A stretch of DNA of 64,000 bases from Burkholderiaceae bacterium (GCA_016790575.1 JAEUOU010000029.1:62001-126000); one strand, 5' to 3'. Counted from the first letter of the stretch, positions 36,645 through 46,773 are shown. A program made the numbers and translations. The notes: generated from the sequence alone by a model not told the origin.

Positions 36645-37916
36645 ATGGCCATCCGTTTCCGCCGCACCCGCCCCGCCCTGAGCCCGCAGGCCCGCTGGAT
36701 GCCGTTCGAGCTGCTGGTGGCACTGCGCTTCCTGCGCGAAGGCCGCATGCAAAGCGCGCTCATCCTCGCCGGCGTGACCGGCGGCGTGGCCGTGATCATC
36801 TTCCTGACGCAGCTCATCAACCAGCTGCAGGGCACCATCATCGATCGCGTGCTGGGCTCGCAGGCCCATGTGGTGATCCGGCCGCTGGAAGAAGCGACGC
36901 AGCGCGTCGTGACCCCCCGTGCCGACCAGGCGGTCGCGGCGGTCGTGCAGCCGCGCACACAACGCCTGCGCTCGGTGGACCAGTGGGAGCGCATCGCCGC
37001 GCTGGCCGCGGGCACGCCCGGCGTGCTGGCCGTGTCGCCGGTGGTCAGCGGGCCGGCCTTTGCCGCCCGCGGCGGCAGCAACAAGAGTGTGGCGCTGCTG
37101 GGTGTGGTGCCCGAGCAATACCGGCGGGTGGTGCGCATGGACGACTTCATGACCCGCGGGCGCTTCGACGTGGCCGGCACCGGGGCCCTGATCGGCACCG
37201 ACCTGGCCAGCGACCTGGGCGTTACGGTGGGCGACAAGCTGCGCGTGACCAGCGCCACCGGCCGCAGCGAAACGCTGGACATCACCGGCCTGTTCGACAT
37301 GGGCAACCGCGACCTGAACCGGCGCTGGGTTTTCGTCACCCTGAAGCTGGCGCAATCGCTGCTGGACCTGCCGGGTGGCGTCTCCAACATCGACCTCACA
37401 GTGCGCGACCTTTTCGGCGCCGATGCCGTGGCCGACACCCTGCGCGCGCAGACCGGCCTGACGGTGGACAGCTGGATGCAGACCAACTCCGGCCTGCTCA
37501 ATGCGCTGTCCAACCAGAGTGTGTCCAACAACCTGATCCGCAGCTTCGTGGTCATCATCGTGGCCCTGGGCATCTCCAGCGTGCTGGTGGTCAGCGTGGT
37601 GCAGAAACAGCGCGAGATCGGCATTCTGCGTGCCATGGGCGCGGGGCGGCGGCGCATCATGGCCATCTTTCTGCTGCAGGGCGGGCTGGTCGGGCTGGTG
37701 GGCTCGGCGCTGGGCTCGGCGCTGGCTTACGGCCTGCTGGTGGTGTTCTCCTACGTGTTCAAAAGCCCCGACGGAAGCGCCATGTTCGCCGCGCAGCTGG
37801 ACCCCATGCTGGTGTTGCTGGCGTCGGTGGTGGCCTGCGGCGTGGGGCTGGCGGCGGCAGCGATTCCGGCGCGCAGCGCCGCGCGCATGGACCCGGTGCA
37901 GGCGATCCGGGCGTGA
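36645..37916 (+). CDS. ABC transporter permease, MacB/FtsX (LolCE-like) type
   Basis: Product of 423 residues from the ATG at 36645 (MAIRFRRTRP); an in-frame TTG at 36615 overlaps the adaptor gene and is less likely. One N-terminal membrane helix (ALILAGVTGGVAVIIFLTQL), a large periplasmic MacB-PCD domain (about residues 50-260), then three C-terminal helices with the FtsX-type segment VVSVVQKQREIGILRAMGAG. The set adaptor-permease-ATPase fits a MacAB-like exporter with a separate ATPase. The ATPase is 0.9 kb downstream, beyond an inverted gene. Confidence 0.88.
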   Translation: MAIRFRRTRPALSPQARWMPFELLVALRFLREGRMQSALILAGVTGGVAVIIFLTQLINQLQGTIIDRVLGSQAHVVIRPLEEATQRVVTPRADQAVAAVVQPRTQRLRSVDQWERIAALAAGTPGVLAVSPVVSGPAFAARGGSNKSVALLGVVPEQYRRVVRMDDFMTRGRFDVAGTGALIGTDLASDLGVTVGDKLRVTSATGRSETLDITGLFDMGNRDLNRRWVFVTLKLAQSLLDLPGGVSNIDLTVRDLFGADAVADTLRAQTGLTVDSWMQTNSGLLNALSNQSVSNNLIRSFVVIIVALGISSVLVVSVVQKQREIGILRAMGAGRRRIMAIFLLQGGLVGLVGSALGSALAYGLLVVFSYVFKSPDGSAMFAAQLDPMLVLLASVVACGVGLAAAAIPARSAARMDPVQAIRA

Positions 37917-37941
37917 CGGACCGGCCTGTGCGGGGATCCGG

Positions 37942-38580
37942 CTAATGCACGCACAGGTACACGAAAACTTGCGCCAGCACCGGAAAGTCCCGGTGGCTCA
38001 TCGTCAGTACCGGTGGATAGCTGCTCGTCGGGTCCAGTGACAACAGCACACCCGTTTCCTTGTCGTTTTCCTCGATGCGTGTGGGTTTGCCCCCGACAAA
38101 GCCGCGCCGGATCGTGAACATCGCGTCATCGCTGTCGCCGCGATACACCGTCACACGAAACGTGCCGTTATCGCTCGACAGCAGGACAGCGCCGGAAGCA
38201 GCGTCCAGGAGAAGGCTGCGGCCGGAACGCACGCCCGCGCCGATGCCGAGGATCTCGCGGCCATCCAAGGTGAAACGGTGCCGCACGCCATCAAGCGGCA
38301 CATGAAAGAACGCGACTTCGGTGACCAAGGCATCGGTTTCATCGCGCAAGACCAGACGAAGCTCGGACGAAGACAACAGCTTCTGCCACACCCCCCAGAC
38401 AAAACCCGGGCCCAGAAGCTGGCTGCCAACGCGCTGGTGTACCCCGGCTGCGGTCAGCGTCAGGCCCTCGTCTTCCAGGGCGGCACGCGAACGGATGCCC
38501 CATAGGCTCATCAGGACAACCACGACCAGAAGGGTTGCCAGGGTGCCATAGAGGATCAGGTCGGCGGATGTTGGATGCAT
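37942..38580 (-). CDS. Uncharacterised membrane-anchored protein
   Basis: Not recognised. The product has 212 residues from the ATG at 38580: one N-terminal membrane helix (ADLILYGTLATLLVVVVLMSL), then about 180 residues predicted as beta-rich (repeated short hydrophobic strands such as LRLVLRDETDALVTEVAFF, GREILGIGA, AMFTIRRGFVG). The strand pattern recalls the tubby/LURP-one barrel but similarity is too weak to claim. It is antisense to the transporter genes on either side, splitting permease from ATPase. Confidence 0.6.
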   Translation of the reverse strand: MHPTSADLILYGTLATLLVVVVLMSLWGIRSRAALEDEGLTLTAAGVHQRVGSQLLGPGFVWGVWQKLLSSSELRLVLRDETDALVTEVAFFHVPLDGVRHRFTLDGREILGIGAGVRSGRSLLLDAASGAVLLSSDNGTFRVTVYRGDSDDAMFTIRRGFVGGKPTRIEENDKETGVLLSLDPTSSYPPVLTMSHRDFPVLAQVFVYLCVH

Positions 38581-38806
38581 GGTGCGACCGTGGGCAAGGG
38601 CCGGAGGGGGCACCCGCAGTCTAGCCGAGCAAAGCCGCGCTCAAGCCCGAAGCCATGGTGAGGGCCAGACAGTCCGCAGGGCCGGATGCCGGAGTTCTCG
38701 ACCGAACGTCGGGCAGGCCGGTCGTCCTGCCGAGTTGCTCTGCGCATGGTCAACTGGCAACCACAAACCCCCGACGATTTCCGCTGCGGTCCACAATCCC
38801 CCACCT

Positions 38807-39525
<719 letters not shown>

Positions 39526-39529
<4 letters not shown>

Positions 39530-40779
39530 CACCGGTGACGGCGCCGGGCGACGACCGCGGCCCGGGCGCGGTGTTCCGCATCTTCCTGCGGCTGGGTCTG
39601 ACCTCGTTTGGCGGGCCGGTAGCGCACATTGCCTTTTTTCATGACGAATTGGTCGTGCGGCGCCGCTGGTTGCCCGAGCGGGACTATGCCGACCTGGTGG
39701 CGCTGTGCCAGTTCCTGCCCGGGCCGGCCAGCAGCCAGGTGGGCATGGCACTGGGGCTGCGCCGCGCAGGCTACGCCGGGGCGCTGGCCGCGTGGGCGGG
39801 GTTTACGCTGCCATCGGCCCTGGCGCTGATCGCCCTGGCGCTGGGCCTGGCCCACAGCGGCGGCGCGCTGGCAGCCGGCGCGCTGGCGGGCCTGAAGGTG
39901 GCGGCGGTGGCGGTGGTGATGCAGGCGGTGTGGGCCATGGCGCGCAGCCTGTGTCCGGATTCGCCACGGCGCCTGCTGATGCTGGTGGCGGCCACTCTGG
40001 CCGTGACGCTGTCGGGTGTGGCCGGGCAACTGGCGGCGCTGCTGGTGGGCGCGGCCGCGGGCCTGGCCGGACTGGCCACCCCCTCGCCGCCGGCCCACCC
40101 TGCGGCGACGGCGACACCGGGCGCCGATACTGCGGGCCGGACACCCGGCTGGCGCAGCGGCATCGCCGCACTGGTGCTGTTTGCCGCTCTGCTGGTCGGA
40201 CTGGCGCTGCTGGCGCGTGTCACGGGCGACCCGATCCTGGTCACGCTGGACCTGTTCTACCGGGCCGGCGCGCTGGTCTTCGGCGGTGGCCATGTGGTGT
40301 TGCCCTTGCTGCAGGCTGAAGTGGTCCCCCGCGGCTGGCTGAGCGCCGACACCTTTCTGGCCGGTTATGGCGCGGCGCAGGCCGTACCCGGCCCACTGTT
40401 CACCTTTGCCGCCTTTGTCGGCGCGGCGCTGCCAGCGCCGCTGGGCGGCTGGGTCGGCGGACTGCTGGCCCTCGTGGCCATTTTCACCCCGGCCTTTCTG
40501 CTGGCGGTCGGCGCCCTGCCCTTCTGGGAGCGCCTGCGCACCCGGCCCCGGGCACAGGCCGCGCTCGCCGGGGTGAATGCTGCGGTGGTGGGGCTGCTGC
40601 TGGCCGCCCTGGTCGCCATGCTGCACGGCGGCGCCCTGTCGGGCCTGGGGGACCTGGCACTGGGCATGGGCGCCCTGCTGGCCTTGACGGCCGGACGGCA
40701 AAGCGCCTGGCGGGTGGTGCTGGGCTGTGCGGTGGTGGGAGCACTGACCGGGCCCTGGATGCGGACGTGGGCCGCGTGA
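39526..40779 (+). CDS. chrA: Chromate transporter ChrA, two-domain form
   Basis: Exports chromate from the cytoplasm. Product of 417 residues from the ATG at 39526 (ATGA overlap with the ATPase stop). Two CHR domains in tandem: the first has [20 protein letters not shown] and [18 protein letters not shown], the second [20 protein letters not shown] and [20 protein letters not shown], each followed by several membrane helices. A His-Pro-Ala linker ([14 protein letters not shown]) joins the halves. Translational coupling to an ABC ATPase is unusual and may reflect shared induction. Sulfate cannot be excluded as substrate. Confidence 0.94.
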
Positions 40780-40872
40780 GCATCGACACCGGCGCCGCAG
40801 CCGGGTAGCATCGTCGCGAGATTCCTCCCTTCCACCCCCGGTTTCGTCCCTCCCGCCTGCATCCACCGCCCC

Positions 40873-41601
40873 ATGCCCCACCCGCTGCCCTGCCCCTCCT
40901 GTGGCGCCCCGATGGAAAAGCACCGCCTGCCCGGCCAGCGCGGCGAGGTGCTGCTGGACCTGTGTTTTGCCTGCCAGCTGATCTGGTTCGACCCGCAGGA
41001 GAACCTGCAACTGACGCCGGCCGCCGTGGTGGAATTGCTCGGTCTGCTGCACCAACACCGGGACGACGCCCGCAATCCGCTGGCGGCTCGGCTGGCCTGC
41101 CCGCGCTGCCGAACCCCGTTGCAGGAGGGCTTCGACGTGGTGCGCAGCGGCCGTTACGTCACCCACCGCTGCCCGCAGCGGCATGGGCGGATGGCGACGT
41201 TTTCGTCGTTCATGGTGGAGAAGGGCTTTGTGCGCCACCTGACCAAGCCCGAGATCGAGGACATCGCCGCGCGGGTGGGCACCATCCAGTGCACCGGCTG
41301 CGGCGCCCCGGTGGATGTGCGCCGCGACGACGCCTGCCCGCACTGCCGCTCGCCGCTGGCGCTGCTGGACCCGCAGGCGGTAGAGAAAGCGTTGGCCGGT
41401 TACGGGCGGGCCGCGCAGCAGGCGGGCACCGTCTCGCCGCTGGGTGTGGCGGATGCGCTGATCATGATCGAGCGCGACCGCGAACGCGCCCGGCGCCAGG
41501 CCCAGGCCGAGCGGTTCACGACCGGCCGTGATGACACCGCCTTCACCCACGGCGACCTGTGGGCGGCCGGTATCGAAATGGTCTGGAAGATGATCCGGTA
41601 G
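40873..41601 (+). CDS. Zinc-ribbon protein (TFIIB-type ribbons)
   Basis: Product of 242 residues with several CxxC pairs arranged as zinc ribbons: CPSCGAP with CFAC (residues 7-36), CPRC with a later CPQRHGRM, and [10 protein letters not shown] with CPHC (about 140-160). The N-terminal ribbon and the [13 protein letters not shown] motif fit zf-TFIIB domain proteins. The C-terminal third is charged and helical ([19 protein letters not shown]). No membrane segment. It probably binds nucleic acid or protein partners; no function can be given. The 93-bp gap after chrA has no notable structure. Confidence 0.75.
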   Translation: MPHPLPCPSCGAPMEKHRLPGQRGEVLLDLCFACQLIWFDPQENLQLTPAAVVELLGLLHQHRDDARNPLAARLACPRCRTPLQEGFDVVRSGRYVTHRCPQRHGRMATFSSFMVEKGFVRHLTKPEIEDIAARVGTIQCTGCGAPVDVRRDDACPHCRSPLALLDPQAVEKALAGYGRAAQQAGTVSPLGVADALIMIERDRERARRQAQAERFTTGRDDTAFTHGDLWAAGIEMVWKMIR

Positions 41602-41618
41602 CCCTTCGGCCGGCCGGT

Positions 41619-42092
41619 TTACGCCACGCGGAAGAAGCGGATCTCCACCCGGTCCGGATAGCGCGCGCCGGTGCCGACGAACACGTTTTCCGTCAGCCAG
41701 GCCAGCGAGGGATGCGACACCTCGAAGGTGGGCACGCAGCGGAAATAGATCGCCGCGGGGTCCACGGCCTCGCCGCGCACCAGCCGAGCGATGTTTTCGA
41801 CTGAGCCGCGGCGCAGCGCGCGGTTCATCACGAAAACGTGCTCGCCGTTGTCCAGTTGCAGCAGGTAGCGCGCATCCAGGTCGGCGCAGGTGTCCGACAC
41901 GACGATCTGGAAGTCCGCACCGCCGGGCAGCACGGTGCCGGTGAGTTTTCCAGCCACATTTCCGCCGGTGATGGGGATGATGCGGCGCCGGCCACGGCTG
42001 TTCAGGCCGGTCACCTGGCCCGCCTCGACAGGAGCGGCCACAAATACGGTGAGGTCGATGGCGGGTTCGAGCGTGGGGGCGGGCAGGGTCAT
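41619..42092 (-). CDS. DUF3237-family protein
   Basis: Product of 157 residues, a single small beta-barrel domain. Family signature: [20 protein letters not shown], then [49 protein letters not shown] and [19 protein letters not shown]3237 proteins are often found near aromatic or CoA-ester catabolic genes; their reaction is unknown. It is 27 bp downstream of the thioesterase gene on the same strand, so the two probably form an operon. Confidence 0.88.
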   Translation of the reverse strand: MTLPAPTLEPAIDLTVFVAAPVEAGQVTGLNSRGRRRIIPITGGNVAGKLTGTVLPGGADFQIVVSDTCADLDARYLLQLDNGEHVFVMNRALRRGSVENIARLVRGEAVDPAAIYFRCVPTFEVSHPSLAWLTENVFVGTGARYPDRVEIRFFRVA

Positions 42093-42119
42093 GGCGCAGG
42101 AGCTTGGATGCGGATGCGA

Positions 42120-42545
42120 TCAGTCCTTGTCGCCGCCTGACAGGACCGTCAGCAGCGTCTCACCGGTTGCCACCAGTTTTTCGGTGCCTTGATGCAGGGC
42201 GTACAGCTCACACGCGGTGAACATCTGCTGCTTGCCGGGCTTGACCACGCGCGCCCGCGCGACGAAGCGCTCACCCAGCGCGGGCCGCAGGCAGTTGACG
42301 GAAAAATGCGCGGCGAGCAATCGGGGGCCGGCCAGTGTGGCGGCCGCAAAACCGCAGGCCGTATCGATCAGGCCGGCGACGACACCGGCGTGCAGGAAGC
42401 CGGCATACTGGCCAGCCTCGTCGCGCCAAGGCATGGCCAACTCCACCGCGCCGGGCGCGCAGGACAGTACTTCAAAGCCGCACCAGCGGTTGAACCGGGC
42501 GCTCTCATTGATCTGGCGAACCAGCGAAGTCAGGTCTTCGGTCAT
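42120..42545 (-). CDS. PaaI-family hotdog thioesterase
   Basis: Product of 141 residues from the ATG at 42545 (MTEDLTSL); the longer upstream frame is unlikely because it crosses the divergent promoter region. Hotdog-fold signature [24 protein letters not shown], with the HAG turn and the acidic residue of the active site, and [20 protein letters not shown]. It hydrolyses acyl- or aryl-CoA thioesters; the substrate is not evident. It is divergent from the acetoacetate-CoA ligase gene by about 145 bp, which suggests a shared role in CoA-ester metabolism. Confidence 0.88.
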   Translation of the reverse strand: MTEDLTSLVRQINESARFNRWCGFEVLSCAPGAVELAMPWRDEAGQYAGFLHAGVVAGLIDTACGFAAATLAGPRLLAAHFSVNCLRPALGERFVARARVVKPGKQQMFTACELYALHQGTEKLVATGETLLTVLSGGDKD

Positions 42546-42690
42546 GGGTTGCTTCTCAACGTCACTGTAGGGCAGCGGGCGAAGTTGCCTCTGCCGCGAG
42601 GGTGACAGCCTGTCGCCACCGTGTCTCTGCACTCGCCGCGCGGCCCGATCCCGCGTGCACACCATCGCCGCCGCTGCTACGCTTGTCGGC

Positions 42691-44898
42691 ATGAGCAATG
42701 CCGCCCGACCGACGCTGCCCGCGCCGGCTTATGTCCCCCAGATCCGCCTGTACCAGAACTGGCTGCGCGACACGCGCGGGCTGACGTTCGAGCACTACGA
42801 CGACCTGTGGCGCTGGTCCGTCACCGAGCTGGACGCGTTCTGGCAAAGCATCTGGGATTACTTCGACCTGCAGTCCCCCACCCGGCACACGGCCGTGCTG
42901 GAGAAGAACGTGATGCCGGGTGCGAAATGGTTTCCCGGCGCACAGGTCAACTACGCGCAGCAGGTGTTTCGCCATGTGGCTCCGGCGCACGCGGCGGGTT
43001 TCCCCGCCATCCTCAGCCGCAACGAGAAAGGGCAGCAGCACGAGCTGTCCTGGCCCGAGCTGCGCCGCCAGGTGGCGTCTCTGGCGCTGCACCTGCAGGA
43101 AGTGGGCGTCCAGCCCGGCGACCGTGTGGCCGCCTACCTGCCCAACATCCCCGAGGCCATGGTCGCCTTCCTGGCCACGGTGAGCATCGGCGCGGTCTGG
43201 AGCGTCTGCGCACCCGACATGGGCACCAACGCCGTGCTCGACCGCTTCCGCCAGATCGACCCGGTGGTGCTGATTGCCTGCGACGGCGTGACCTACGGCG
43301 GGCGCGACTTTGACCGCCTGGGCGTGGTGGCCGAGATGCGCGCCGCGCTGCCCACCCTGCGCCACGTCATCCTGCACCGCAACCTGGGCGCAGCCGGAGA
43401 GGATCATGCTTCCGATTTGATAGCAGACTATTACCCGATGGCGCTGGGTATGGCCCGAAATGATGCCAAAGTCGCGGCTTTCGAGCCGCTCTGGCTGCCG
43501 TTCGACCATCCGCTGTGGATCGTCTATTCCAGCGGCACCACCGGCCTGCCCAAACCCATCGTGCACGGGCACGGCGGCACGGTGATCGTGGCGCTGGCGC
43601 TCAAGATCCTGCACAACGACGTGGGCTGCAGCTACCACCCCAACTCGTTCGGCGAGCGCTACCACTGGTACAGCTCCACCGGCTGGGTGATGTGGAACGC
43701 GCAGATGAGCGGCCTGCTGTCGGGCACCACCTGCGTGATCTACGACGGCAACCCCGGCGGGAGCAAGGAGCGGCCCGACTGGACCACGCTGTGGCGCTTC
43801 GCCGCCGAGCTGGGCGTGACCTTCTTTGGCGCCGGCGCGGCGTTTTACGCCAACTGCCTGAAAGCCGGCGTGGACCTGTCGACCTGCGGCGACCTGTCGA
43901 ACGTGCGTGCGCTGGGCACCACCGGATCGCCGCTGTCGCCCGAGGCGCAGCAGTGGGGGACGGCGCAGTTCCGTCGCCTGCGAACCGCGCAAGCTTCCAG
44001 CGACTTGAGCGCCGCCGGGCCGCCCCAAGGCGCGAAGGCCCCCTCGGGGGGCAGCGACCCACACGAAGTGGGGGAGCGTGGGGGCGACATCTGGTGGTGC
44101 AACATCAGCGGCGGGACGGATTTCGCAGGCGCCTTCATTGGCGGCCACCGCGAGCTGCCGCAGGTGCCCGGAGAGATGCAGTGCCGCCTGATGGGCTGCG
44201 CGGTGGAGGCCTGGAACGACGCCGGCGAGCCGGTGCTGGGCGAGGTGGGCGAGCTGGTCTGTGCGCAACCGATTCCGTCGATGCCGCTGTACTTTGTGGG
44301 CGACACGAACAACGCGCGGCTGCTGGCCAGCTACTTCGAGATGTACCCCCCCGGCCACGGCCGCAAGCCGGGCGGCGGTGACCTGGGGCCGGAAGCCGGC
44401 GGCGTCTGGCGCCACGGCGACTGGCTGCGCATCGGCAACCCGGCCACCGGCAGCACCGGCTGCGTGATCTTCGGCCGCAGCGACGCCACCATCAACCGCC
44501 ACGGCCTGCGCATGGGCACCAGCGAGCTCTACAGTGCGGTCGAGGCCCTGCCCGAGGTGATGGATTCGATGGTGGTGGACCTCGAATACCTGGGCCGCGA
44601 AAGCTACATGCCGCTGTTCGTGGTGCTGCGCGAGGGGCAGTCGCTGGACGAGGCGATGCGCGAGCGCATCAACGACGCGATCAAGGTGTCCTTGAGCCCG
44701 CGCTTCCTGCCCAACGCCATCTTCCAGGTGGCGGAGATCCCGCGCACGCTCTCCGGCAAGAAGCAGGAGCTGCCGATCAAGAAGCTGCTGCTCGGGCACC
44801 CGCTGGACAAAGTTCTGAACAAGGAAGCCATGGCCAACCCGGGGTGCCTGGACTGGTACGTGGCCTTTGCCGCGGCGCATGCGGCGCGTCCGGTCTGA
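42691..44898 (+). CDS. Acetoacetate-CoA ligase (acetoacetyl-CoA synthetase)
   Basis: ANL-superfamily AMP-forming ligase activating acetoacetate. From the ATG at 42691 it has 735 residues, against about 650 for the family. Motifs: N-terminal ACAS region (YDDLWRWSVTELDAFWQSIWDYF), P loop IVYSSGTTGLPKPIVHGHGG, WWCNISGGTDFAGAF, HGDWLRI, and the C-terminal lid with LSGKKQELPIKKLL (catalytic Lys). The extra length comes from in-frame insertions: near residues 239-260 (HASDLIADYYPMALGMARND, dispersed repeat) and 433-466 (SAAGPPQGAKAPSGGSDPHE, GC-rich repeat). A Gly-rich stretch near HGRKPGGGDLGPEAGG also looks additional. Confidence 0.92.
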   Translation: MSNAARPTLPAPAYVPQIRLYQNWLRDTRGLTFEHYDDLWRWSVTELDAFWQSIWDYFDLQSPTRHTAVLEKNVMPGAKWFPGAQVNYAQQVFRHVAPAHAAGFPAILSRNEKGQQHELSWPELRRQVASLALHLQEVGVQPGDRVAAYLPNIPEAMVAFLATVSIGAVWSVCAPDMGTNAVLDRFRQIDPVVLIACDGVTYGGRDFDRLGVVAEMRAALPTLRHVILHRNLGAAGEDHASDLIADYYPMALGMARNDAKVAAFEPLWLPFDHPLWIVYSSGTTGLPKPIVHGHGGTVIVALALKILHNDVGCSYHPNSFGERYHWYSSTGWVMWNAQMSGLLSGTTCVIYDGNPGGSKERPDWTTLWRFAAELGVTFFGAGAAFYANCLKAGVDLSTCGDLSNVRALGTTGSPLSPEAQQWGTAQFRRLRTAQASSDLSAAGPPQGAKAPSGGSDPHEVGERGGDIWWCNISGGTDFAGAFIGGHRELPQVPGEMQCRLMGCAVEAWNDAGEPVLGEVGELVCAQPIPSMPLYFVGDTNNARLLASYFEMYPPGHGRKPGGGDLGPEAGGVWRHGDWLRIGNPATGSTGCVIFGRSDATINRHGLRMGTSELYSAVEALPEVMDSMVVDLEYLGRESYMPLFVVLREGQSLDEAMRERINDAIKVSLSPRFLPNAIFQVAEIPRTLSGKKQELPIKKLLLGHPLDKVLNKEAMANPGCLDWYVAFAAAHAARPV
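43406..43472 (+). repeat. Dispersed element copy inside the CoA ligase gene
   Basis: It reads TTTGATAGCAGACTATTACC, then GATGGCGCTGGGTATGGCCCG: a diverged copy of the core (GCGCTGGGTATGGCC). It is in frame and adds about 20 residues just before the ATP-binding P loop. Confidence 0.65.
44011..44084 (+). repeat. GC-rich repeat inside the CoA ligase gene
   Basis: A 74-bp element with core CCCCCTCGGGGGGCAGCGAC (a small perfect hairpin) and right end GGGGAGCGTGGGGG. In frame, it encodes AAGPPQGAKAPSGGSDPHEV plus GERG, directly before the conserved IWWCNISGGTD motif. A second copy lies at 50698-50764. Confidence 0.85.
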
Positions 44899-44927
44899 CG
44901 AGACTCACCCGCGCGGTTGCGCGGCGA

Positions 44928-45947
44928 CTATTCCACGGTGATCTGGCGGGCCTTGACCACCCGCGCCCACAACGCCATCTGGCCGTGCACGAACTGCTGC
45001 GCGGCGTCGGCGTCGCCTTTGAACAGCTCGCCGCCCAGTTGCGCCACACGCGCCTTCACGTCCGGTGCTTCCAGCGCTTTCTGGAAGGCAGCGGCGAGTC
45101 GGGCTACCACCGGTTCGGGGGTTCCGGTGGGCGTGAACACGGCGTTCCACTCGTAAACCTCGGCGCCGGGCACGCCGGCTTCGGCCAGGGTGGGCACGTC
45201 GGGCAGGATGGGCGAGCGTTTGCCGGCCGTCACCGCCAGCGCGCGCAGCTTGCCGCTCTGGATGTGTTGCAGTGTGGAGGCCAGGTTGCCGAAGAACAGC
45301 GGCACCTGACCGCCGATCACATCGTTCAGCGCCGGGCCGCCACCTTTGTAGGGCACATGCACCATGTCCACTTTGGCGGCGGATTCGAACAGCGCCCCGG
45401 CCAGGTGCTGGGCCGAGCCGTTGCCCGACGACGCAAACGACACCGCGTCTTTCTTCGCCCGAGCGGCGGCGGTGAGTTCGGCGACGTTCCTGGCGGGGAA
45501 CTGCGCGTTCACCAGCACCACGTTCGGGAACTGCGCCACCACGCCGATGGTGCGGAAGGCCTTCTGGCTGTCATAGGGCAGCTTGCTGTACAGGGCCGGA
45601 TTCACCGCAAAGGACGAGGCGTCCAGCATCAGCGTGTGGCCGTCCGGCGCGGCCTTGGCCACGGCGGCGGCGCCGATCTGGCCGCCGGCTCCGGGCTTGT
45701 TTTCCACCACCACGTTGGCCCCCAGGGCTTCCCCCAGGCGCGGGGCCAACAGGCGGGCCATGGCGTCGGCGCCGCCACCGGGCGGGTAGGTGACGACCAG
45801 CGTCACCGGCTTGCCGGGGCTGGGGAACACAGGGCCGGGGGCCGGGCTCTGGGCGGCGGCCAGGCCCCAAAACGCTATTGCTGCAATAGCGAACAGTGAC
45901 CTTTTCACGCTGGGTATGGGCAGTTTTCGTTCGTATTTGTGGTTCAT
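44928..45947 (-). CDS. Bug-type tricarboxylate-transporter substrate-binding protein
   Basis: Periplasmic receptor of the Bug/TctC family. Product of 339 residues: after the signal peptide comes PGKPVTLVVTYPPGGGADAM, then VVENKPGAGGQIGAAAVAKA, HVPYKGGGPALNDVIGGQVP and SGKLRALAVTAGKRSPILPD, all diagnostic. No TctA/TctB membrane genes are present, as is common for Bug proteins in this order. It follows the GntR gene by 19 bp. Odd: the signal-peptide n- and h-regions (KLPIPSVKRSLFAIAAIAFW) are encoded by a dispersed repeat element. Ligand unknown, likely a carboxylate. Confidence 0.93.
   Translation of the reverse strand: MNHKYERKLPIPSVKRSLFAIAAIAFWGLAAAQSPAPGPVFPSPGKPVTLVVTYPPGGGADAMARLLAPRLGEALGANVVVENKPGAGGQIGAAAVAKAAPDGHTLMLDASSFAVNPALYSKLPYDSQKAFRTIGVVAQFPNVVLVNAQFPARNVAELTAAARAKKDAVSFASSGNGSAQHLAGALFESAAKVDMVHVPYKGGGPALNDVIGGQVPLFFGNLASTLQHIQSGKLRALAVTAGKRSPILPDVPTLAEAGVPGAEVYEWNAVFTPTGTPEPVVARLAAAFQKALEAPDVKARVAQLGGELFKGDADAAQQFVHGQMALWARVVKARQITVE
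45873..45928 (+). repeat. Dispersed element copy encoding part of the Bug signal peptide
   Basis: Perfect hairpin CGCTATTGC-T-GCAATAGCG (45873-45891), then ACCTTTTCACGCTGGGTATG and CAGTTTTC. Read in reverse it encodes KLPIPSVKRSLFAIAAIA within the start of the Bug protein. Confidence 0.88.
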
Positions 45948-45966
45948 GGGGGTCTCCTGGTAAGGG

Positions 45967-46761
45967 TTAACGCACCTGGGCGGTGTAGGCAAAGGCCAGG
46001 GCGTCGCCCTGGGTGTGGCGCAGCTCGACGCAGCGGCCGGCCAGATCGAAAGCCCGGCGCTGCACCTGCGCCCCCGGGTGGCCGGCCGGCAGGCCCAGCA
46101 GGGCGGCGTCGGCGGCGCTGAGCAGCGCAAAGCCGAGCTGGTCTTCCGCGCGGTGTACGGTCACGCCGCACACCCGCTGGAACATGGGGTAGAGCAGATC
46201 GTCCCAGCCGGCCGGGTCGGACTCGGCGAGCGGCGCAAACAGCGGCAGCGGCAGCGTGATGCGCTCCAGCAGCACCGGGCGGCCGTCCAGGCTGCGCAGC
46301 CGCTCCAGCGTGAGCACCGGCGCGCCCGCGGGCAGGCCCAACGCCTCGGCGGCGGCTGCACTCGCGGGCACCACCGCGCGGGCGCGGATGGCGGAGCGTG
46401 GCGCCGCCTGCAGATCGCCGGCGTGACGGAAGCGAAAGAATCGCAACATCGACGCGCCGTCCAGCCCGCCGCGCACAAAGGTGCCACGGCCATGGCGGCG
46501 CTCCAGCAGGCCCTGGTCCACCAGCAGCGCCAACGCCTGGCGCAGCGTGCCCAGCGCCACGCCGTGCTCTTTGGCCAGTGCCGCCTCGGCCGGCAGCGCC
46601 GCGCCCGGCGGCCATTCGCCCTGCGTGATGCGCGCGCGCAGCCCGGCCGCCAGCCAGCCGTAGCGGCTCTGGCCGGGCAAGGGCTGCGGCGCGGCATCGG
46701 GGGGCGCCGGTGCCGGCGCCGGCGGGGAAATTTCCATGACCTCGGGCATTGATCTAGTCAT
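45967..46761 (-). CDS. GntR-family transcriptional regulator (HutC/UTRA type)
   Basis: Product of 264 residues. The N-terminal winged helix (about residues 33-98) has LAAGLRARITQGEWPPGAAL, EAALAKEHGVALGTLRQAL and ERRHGRGTFV; the C-terminal UTRA ligand-binding domain includes VLTLERLRSLDGRPVLLERI and the ending RHTQGDALAFAYTAQV. It heads an operon with the Bug gene (19-bp gap) and is divergent from the amidohydrolase. A palindrome overlaps its start codon, suggesting autoregulation. An alternative ATG at 46749 would place the palindrome fully upstream. Confidence 0.92.
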   Translation of the reverse strand: MTRSMPEVMEISPPAPAPAPPDAAPQPLPGQSRYGWLAAGLRARITQGEWPPGAALPAEAALAKEHGVALGTLRQALALLVDQGLLERRHGRGTFVRGGLDGASMLRFFRFRHAGDLQAAPRSAIRARAVVPASAAAAEALGLPAGAPVLTLERLRSLDGRPVLLERITLPLPLFAPLAESDPAGWDDLLYPMFQRVCGVTVHRAEDQLGFALLSAADAALLGLPAGHPGAQVQRRAFDLAGRCVELRHTQGDALAFAYTAQVR

Positions 46762-46773
46762 CTAGAGGACTAG
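46754..46773. promoter_or_regulatory. Candidate GntR operator between gntR and the amidohydrolase gene
   Basis: Inverted arms CTAGTC (46754-46759) and GACTAG (46768-46773) around a TCTAGA palindrome, in the 22-bp gap between two divergent start codons. This would let one dimer control both directions. Both transcripts would need very short leaders. Confidence 0.55.
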
